From NCBI GenBank assembly GCA_963726375.1, contig CAVSCE010000008.1, positions 434,001-498,000 on the forward strand: 64,000 bases of DNA. Direction: 5' to 3'. The notes beneath the pieces were generated by a model. That model worked only from the letters and a program-made list of their open reading frames with translations. It was not told the origin of the DNA and did no database searches. Origin of the DNA: UTCFX2 sp963726375 (GTDB taxonomy: Bacteria; Chloroflexota; Anaerolineae; Anaerolineales; UBA4823). This document shows positions 58,963 through 64,000 of the stretch, one piece after another. Numbering within the stretch: the stretch's first letter is position 1; each line of letters opens with the position of its first letter. The position numbers and the translations under genes were made by a program.

Positions 58963-61286
58963 ATCCGCCGATCATCACACGATCACGACCCTGAATTTTC
59001 GCTGAATAGGAGGCTGCATCAGCAGTTTGCAGCAGGCGCTCTACGGTAGCTCCATGCTCTGGAAAAGCCGCGATGCCGATCGAGAGTGTGAGTGGTCCAA
59101 AATGGCGGCCTTCCAGGGAAAAATCCATCTTCTTGAAAGGCTTCGCGGAACTGCTCAGCCCGGCGGAAGGATTTACTGACCGTTGCTTCCGGGAGCACGA
59201 TAGTGAACTCATCGCCTCCATACCGGCAGGGGACATCCTCGCCTCGGAAGGCTTTCATCATTAGATCGCCCAAATTTTGCAGAATGATGTCCCCGGCGTC
59301 ATGCCCAAAAGAATTATTGACCTGCTTCAAGTGGTCGATATCGAACATCACGACGCTTACCGGGGTGCCGTGGCGCGCTGCCCGGCGAATTTCTCGATCT
59401 AGTGTCTCTTCCATGTACCGGCGGTTGAACAGCCCGGTTAGTGGATCACGAATGGCCTGACTGCGGAGTTTATCGCGTAACGAGAGGTTGGAAAGCGCCA
59501 GGGCTATTTGCTCTGCGATCACCTGGCTGACGCGCTGGTAATCTTCCAGGTGAGATGTCAGCGTGGCCGTCTCACCCTTTACAGGGCGGAGATGCAAAAG
59601 CCCAATGGTATCACCTTGAGCAATAAGTGGGATGCAAAGGTATTTGTTCGGCAGAGGCGCCCGCAGGTGGGCGCAGTTGAGATCGCTGCGAGAATCCTGA
59701 ACCACATGCAATCGCCCTCGCCTGAGAGCCCAACACTCATTGAAAACCAATTCGGTTTCGGCAGGAGGGGTTTCGCCCCAAGCCGCTACTCGCTCCACAG
59801 GATCGTCCGTGTCGTGGACCAGATAAAGCGCTCCAGAACCGACGGGGACGAGCTGCTGAGCGTAGCGGGCGATTACGGGGTAGGCTTCATCTACGGTTCG
59901 GCAGACTTGCAGCAGATCTCCCAATTCATTCAACAGCGAGTTTTCAATATTATGTTGTTCAAGGTCAGCCAGGCGTTTTTGGATGTTTTGCTGCGCACCG
60001 GTAAGCTTTATTAAGCCTTGTTTGCGTTCCAGCGCGCTGACAAAGATTTGACCGGCGATTCTCAGCAAATCTTGAAACTCAGCGCTCCAGTTCACCTGGC
60101 GGCTTTCAGTCTCCAGCCACAAAAAGCCGATAACCAGTCGATTGGAGATCAACGGGACGGCGGTGAAGGATTGAATCCCCTGCTCGTTCATGAAGTCAGC
60201 GATATCATGACCATCGGCGAGGAGTTGATTAGGGCTTGACACATGAACAATCTGCATTTGCCCGGAGCCGGCCCATGGTGGGCTTACGGTATTTAGGTCG
60301 GAAGGGTTCTCTCTTTTGGGGGTGATCCCCTGAATGGTCCATGAGTAGGCAATTTTCAGCTCGCCTTCACTACCATTGTAGAGCAATAATCGGCAGCGAT
60401 CCACGCCAGATTGGACCCCGATCGAGCGAAGTGCACTCTGGATACCCTGCTCAATTTTTTCGGCATCTGCGTCAATCAAAAATACGGCGATGGAAACCAG
60501 CAGGCGAGCAAATCGCAAGAGATGCGTCTGAACTTCAACCGTCAGCCGTTTTTCTTCTACGATCTGCTGCTTTTCACCAGTTAAAACTTCCAGCAGCTGT
60601 TTTTGTTCCCTGAGCTCCTGTTCGATTTGTTTGCGATCTGTGATGTCCTGGCTGAGCACCAGGATGCCGGAAATTTCAGCCTCTCCTTGAGGTATCGGTT
60701 CATGTGTGATCTGCAGCCATTTTTTCCCTTCGGAGCTTAACAATTCCTGCTCCTGGACAAGGGATTTTGCTTGCTGGAGCGCCTGAAAGTCGGCTCGAAG
60801 CAGAGCGCTTGCCTGAGGGCGTGGAAAGAAATCAGCATCCCTTTTACCGAGAATTTGAGATTGCCCCTTTCCGAAGAGTTCGACAAAAGCAGGGTTTACC
60901 ACCCGATATATCATATCGCGATCTTTCAGAACGACCGATTGAGGTAGATTATCGACGATCGAGCGGTACTGGGCCTGCTCCTGGCGAGCTGTTTCCTCAG
61001 ATTGGACCAGAGTCCGGGTTTGATTTCCGATTTTAAAGATGCCTATGAATGCCATTACAGCTGCAGCCAGTGCAGCAGTTCCTTCAATCCAATCGAGTGT
61101 GGAGCTGGTAGTGCCTGTTGCCAGGCTGTAGGCTCTGATTCCGTTCATTCCCCCAAAAAGCAGCAGCGCAACCCCGGCAAACAGCCATGTACGGCGGTGA
61201 GGGGTCGTGATGGAAAGGCGGTATGCAAAATATATCCCCAAAAGGGATATTAAACATGCGAGCGTAAATGGAATCGCGGACCACAT
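58949..61286 (-). CDS. Membrane PAS-GAF-GAF diguanylate cyclase (frameshifted near the end)
   Basis: About 778 residues, with a one-base shift near 59130 after which the GGDEF domain continues in another frame (GPLTLSIGIAAFPEHGATVERLL). Two to three N-terminal helices, a PAS domain (about 108-220, IVDNLPQSVVLKDRDMIYRVVN), a coiled coil, two GAF-like domains (about 285-430 and 455-600) and the GGDEF domain. The active site reads RYGGDEF. An RxxD inhibitory site (RGED) lies five residues before RYGGDEF's GGDEF, so product feedback is likely. It makes cyclic di-GMP in response to signals sensed by PAS/GAF. Stop TAG at 58949. Confidence 0.9.
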
Positions 61287-61398
61287 TCTTCACCAACCTG
61301 AAGAGGTGCGGATGGAACACCCCTTCTGGAGATTTTATCTAAAAAGACACGAAAAGTTCGCAAGAATTAAGCGATTCTTTACGATAATTGAGCCATGA

Positions 61399-62502
61399 TC
61401 AAGGTTTGCTGACCTCGCTCAACGGCCAATTTGGCAAGATATCCATATTCAGGGAGTTGCGCTGGCCAAAAGCAAACCGGAAGTAGCCAGCACTGGCAAT
61501 CATCGCAGCATTATCAGTGCAAAGATCTATGGGAGGGATTTGCACCGGGCAGGGAGATTGAGCTGCTATTGCCTCCCGCAAAGCACGGTTGGCAGAAACT
61601 CCTCCAACAACCAGGATCTCGGATGCACCGAGTGTTTCGGCGGCGCGGACGGTCTTTCCAACCAGCACATCCACTACCGCTGCCTGAAAGCTTGCTGCCA
61701 GATCGGCAGTTGGAAGCGGGATATGTTGTTCCTGCAACCGCCGGACCTCGCGGAAGACTGCGGTTTTTAGACCGCTGAAGGAGAAGTTCCAGGTATCAAC
61801 CAACCATGCCCGAGGAAATGAAAAACGGTGAGGATCACCATTGAAACAAGCCTTCTGAATTGCCGGTCCGCCGGGATAACTCAATCCGATCAAGCGGGCA
61901 ACTTTATCAAACGCTTCGCCAGCGGCGTCGTCCAGAGTCGCTCCCAATCGTTCATAGTTGAGATGGCTCTTCATCAGCACCAGCTCTGTGTGTCCGCCTG
62001 AGACGATCAGGACTATGAGAGGAAAAATCGGCTCTGGTTGAAGCTCAATATTATTAGGTCCGCCAGTGAGAGGCGGCCAATGCAGCCAGGAAGAGTAAAT
62101 ATGTGCTTCCAGGTGGTTGACGCCAACCAAAGGCAGCCCAGAACCCAGCGCCAGACCTTTAGCTGTGTTGACGCCGATCACCAGCGACCCAGGCAAGCCA
62201 GGTCCGCGCGTCACTGCGATCGCGTCCAGCTCATTCAACCCGAGATGGGCTTTTTGCATGGCGGACTCGATGATCGGGTAGATCGTGCGAATGTGCTGCC
62301 GGGATGCAACTTCTGGGAATACGCCGCCAAACTGGGCATGCAGATCCACCTGGGAAGCGACAAAACTGGAGAGGATGATGCGTCCGTTTTCAACAATAGA
62401 AGCCGCGGTCTCATCGCAGGAGGTTTCAATTCCCAAAATGCGAGCGGGTTGCAGTTCTTGGGTAAGCGTTGAAGCGGGCAGCATATCTCCGAGGACCCTC
62501 AC
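61399..62502 (-). CDS. tsaD: tRNA N6-adenosine threonylcarbamoyltransferase
   Basis: 367 residues. It joins threonylcarbamoyl to A37 of ANN-decoding tRNAs, working with TsaB/TsaE/TsaC. Family motifs are intact: LGIETSCDETAASIV, FPEVASRQHI, VTRGPGLPGSLVIG, GVNHLEAHIYSSW (metal site His), VSGGHTELV, AAGEAFDKVARLIGLSYPGGPAIQ and VVGGVSANRALRE. ATG 62502 overlaps the stop of the upstream M24 gene by four bases (ATGA), which supports this start even though relatives begin a little later. Confidence 0.96.
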   Translation of the reverse strand: MRVLGDMLPASTLTQELQPARILGIETSCDETAASIVENGRIILSSFVASQVDLHAQFGGVFPEVASRQHIRTIYPIIESAMQKAHLGLNELDAIAVTRGPGLPGSLVIGVNTAKGLALGSGLPLVGVNHLEAHIYSSWLHWPPLTGGPNNIELQPEPIFPLIVLIVSGGHTELVLMKSHLNYERLGATLDDAAGEAFDKVARLIGLSYPGGPAIQKACFNGDPHRFSFPRAWLVDTWNFSFSGLKTAVFREVRRLQEQHIPLPTADLAASFQAAVVDVLVGKTVRAAETLGASEILVVGGVSANRALREAIAAQSPCPVQIPPIDLCTDNAAMIASAGYFRFAFGQRNSLNMDILPNWPLSEVSKP

Positions 62503-63737
62503 ATGTGTTTCATGGGTAAAACCAGGTCAAGTGGATAATCTGCTAACGTCTCAAATACGCCGTCAGGACGGGTCCAGATCGTGTCTTCCAGCCGCATCCC
62601 CAGCCCGCGCTTTGGATAATACAGACCGGGCTCGACCGTGATGACGACGCCAGGAGCCAGGATTTCCTCATCCGAGGCGAGGGCGCGAAACGCCGGCATC
62701 TCGTGGATGTTTAAACCAACACCATGCCCCAGGCTGTGACAGTAGCCGTCGGTGGTGGTAGGGTCACTGCGAAGCGTAGGATGACCTTGCGCTTCAAAAA
62801 GATCACAGGCGAGGTTCTGATAATCGCGGCAAAAGGCTCCCAGGCGAAGCTCGCGGCGAACTTCCTGGTAGACATGAAGCACGTCTTCATATAGCGCCTG
62901 AGCCTCGTCTGGGGCATAACCCAGGCACCAGGTGCGAGTGATGTCGTAGAAATATCCACCGCCGGCTTCGCGAGGAAAGAAATCGAAGACGATCGTCTTC
63001 CCCAGCTGAAGAGAATCCGCAGAATTCCCAGAGCTGTGCGGGACTCCAGCATCATAACCCATCGCAAAAATTGTGCCTTCCGGATTTTCAGCTCCGGCTT
63101 CTGCCAGCCACAGGTTGATCTGATTCTTGACATCGCCGATTGTTAACGGCGCTCCGTCTGGTCTAACCACAAGCTCAGCGCGCGTCCTATGCGATGAGAT
63201 ATATTCAGCGACTTTCCCGATGACGCCGGTAGCGATCCTGCCGATGCCGCGGATGCGCTCAACCTCATCCGTGTCTTTCGTTGCCATCGCAGCCAGGATT
63301 GTCGTACGATCCAACTCACCAACCAATTCAATATCTGGCATTAGCCTCTGGATTTCAGAAAATACCGCGTAGGTGCGCCCGACGTCGCTTGTCCCATAAA
63401 CCGCCACTCGACCAGCTGAAAGACCCAAGTCAACCAAAAGACGCTGATAATATGCGCCCATCGCCGCTGGCATGTTTCCATTTAGCTCTTTTACCAGCTG
63501 TTCAACCTGGGTTCGATCGATTGTTCGGGTGGCTAATCCGGTCCGAGCGGCTTCATCGCGCTCCATTGGATAATGGAACAGGATTGGCGGTTCGCCGCGC
63601 TTCTTTATCAAGTCCGCATAAGTCAGGTGATGGATACCGGTGAAATAGACCATCGCCGGATTATGCTGGCATGGACCAACCACCAGGATCGCATCCAGGT
63701 TGCGGGCTTGCATGAGAGAATTGATTTCAGATTTCAT
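62499..63737 (-). CDS. M24 family metallopeptidase (Xaa-Pro dipeptidase-like)
   Basis: 412 residues. The N-terminal creatinase-like domain is followed by the pita-bread domain. The five metal ligands are seen: Asp in VFDFFP, Asp in YDITRTW, His in SLGHGVGLNIHE, Glu in TVEPGLYYP and Glu in MRLEDTIW. It probably cleaves dipeptides or N-terminal residues next to proline. It is the first gene of a unit with tsaD, and the selA end lies about 95 bases upstream. Confidence 0.92.
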   Translation of the reverse strand: MKSEINSLMQARNLDAILVVGPCQHNPAMVYFTGIHHLTYADLIKKRGEPPILFHYPMERDEAARTGLATRTIDRTQVEQLVKELNGNMPAAMGAYYQRLLVDLGLSAGRVAVYGTSDVGRTYAVFSEIQRLMPDIELVGELDRTTILAAMATKDTDEVERIRGIGRIATGVIGKVAEYISSHRTRAELVVRPDGAPLTIGDVKNQINLWLAEAGAENPEGTIFAMGYDAGVPHSSGNSADSLQLGKTIVFDFFPREAGGGYFYDITRTWCLGYAPDEAQALYEDVLHVYQEVRRELRLGAFCRDYQNLACDLFEAQGHPTLRSDPTTTDGYCHSLGHGVGLNIHEMPAFRALASDEEILAPGVVITVEPGLYYPKRGLGMRLEDTIWTRPDGVFETLADYPLDLVLPMKHM

Positions 63738-63832
63738 TTATCCCTTCCAACATCCAACAGCAGGCTGCTGCGTTAAATTTGAACAAATTCCAGGCACAGC
63801 AGCGTGAGTGATTCAGAATCAGGAGTTCAATT

Positions 63833-64000
63833 TTACCCCAGAAGTCGATTGAGGGTGGAAAGCAAGGCGCCATCCTGGTTGGGGAGGACGGTACGCGGAT
63901 CAAGCAATATGTGATCCTTTTCAAGACGCGCGATAACTGGCGGGCTGGACCGTCGCATCTCTGCCAGGGTTCGATCCGGGTTTGCGGAAGGGATAGCAAA
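63833..64000 (-). CDS. selA: L-seryl-tRNA(Sec) selenium transferase, C-terminal end (partial)
   Basis: The last 55 codons read on the minus strand from the window edge to TAA at 63833-63835. The peptide has SSPPVIARLEKDHILLDPRT followed by VLPNQDGALLSTL, which matches the C-terminus of SelA, the PLP enzyme converting Ser-tRNA(Sec) to Sec-tRNA(Sec). The remaining enzyme is outside the window. Its presence implies a selenocysteine system in this organism. Confidence 0.85.
   Translation of the reverse strand, partial: FAIPSANPDRTLAEMRRSSPPVIARLEKDHILLDPRTVLPNQDGALLSTLNRLLG

Noticed and set aside
63727..63999. Open frame of 90 codons on the minus strand at the right edge
   Set aside because: Its peptide is Cys/Trp-rich and without family features; the overlapping minus-strand frame ending at 63833 gives the SelA C-terminus instead.
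1..64000. tRNA genes, rRNA genes and CRISPR arrays
   Set aside because: No cloverleaf with a T-loop, rRNA segment or regularly spaced direct repeats was found when reading the intergenic regions.

Overview
The window looks like a chromosomal fragment of a Chloroflexota bacterium of the Anaerolineae type. This is inferred from several things: many lipoproteins and membrane proteins with long Pro/Thr/Ser-rich stalks, T-box leaders in front of aminoacyl-tRNA synthetases, a fused CydDC-type exporter, a bactofilin, three neighbouring M42 peptidases, and sugar and phosphonate ABC systems without outer-membrane parts. No phylogenetic marker was tested. No rRNA, tRNA, CRISPR array, transposase or phage gene was seen.

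Layout. 1-5.9 kb: end of a DgkA-like kinase, an endonuclease IV-like protein, a stalked membrane protein, a PrsA/SurA-like foldase lipoprotein, a T-box-controlled serS, a DUF456 membrane protein, a HEAT-repeat protein and a Trm112-like zinc ribbon. 5.9-16 kb: a VanW/G5 protein divergent from a giant alpha-2-macroglobulin lipoprotein without the thioester cysteine, then fabI, a bactofilin and rnhA. 16-28.6 kb: the most unusual part. Two solute-binding lipoproteins each carry an almost identical BMP/PnrA-type (nucleoside-binding) module at the N-terminus. One is fused to a sugar-binding protein followed by two sugar permeases. The other is fused to a PhnD-like protein followed by PhnC, PhnE and an alkaline-phosphatase-superfamily hydrolase. 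Both start from look-alike promoters.

28.6-35 kb: a leftward cluster of three M42 peptidases, a solute-binding lipoprotein and a LysM-M23 endopeptidase, plus a mucin-like stalk protein divergent from a PIG-L deacetylase. 35.9-42.3 kb: greA, lysS and a T-box-controlled pheST. 42-52.6 kb: a homocysteine methyltransferase/MTHFR fusion, glucan phosphorylase, a UPF0316 protein, CydDC, a glycerophosphodiester phosphodiesterase and an M29 aminopeptidase. 52.8-59 kb: a polysaccharide-type group (zinc-type dehydrogenase, Gfo/Idh oxidoreductase, heparinase II/III-like protein, glycosyltransferase). 59-64 kb: a PAS/GAF/GGDEF diguanylate cyclase, tsaD, an M24 peptidase and the C-terminus of selA, which implies selenocysteine use.

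Quality warning. At least a dozen genes, including the essential serS, lysS, pheS and pheT, are broken by single-base insertions or deletions while their reading continues in another frame. This pattern points to consensus errors in the sequence, not to real pseudogenes. Such genes are annotated here over their full span as CDS. Convergent gene pairs often overlap at their stop codons, so the genome is compact.
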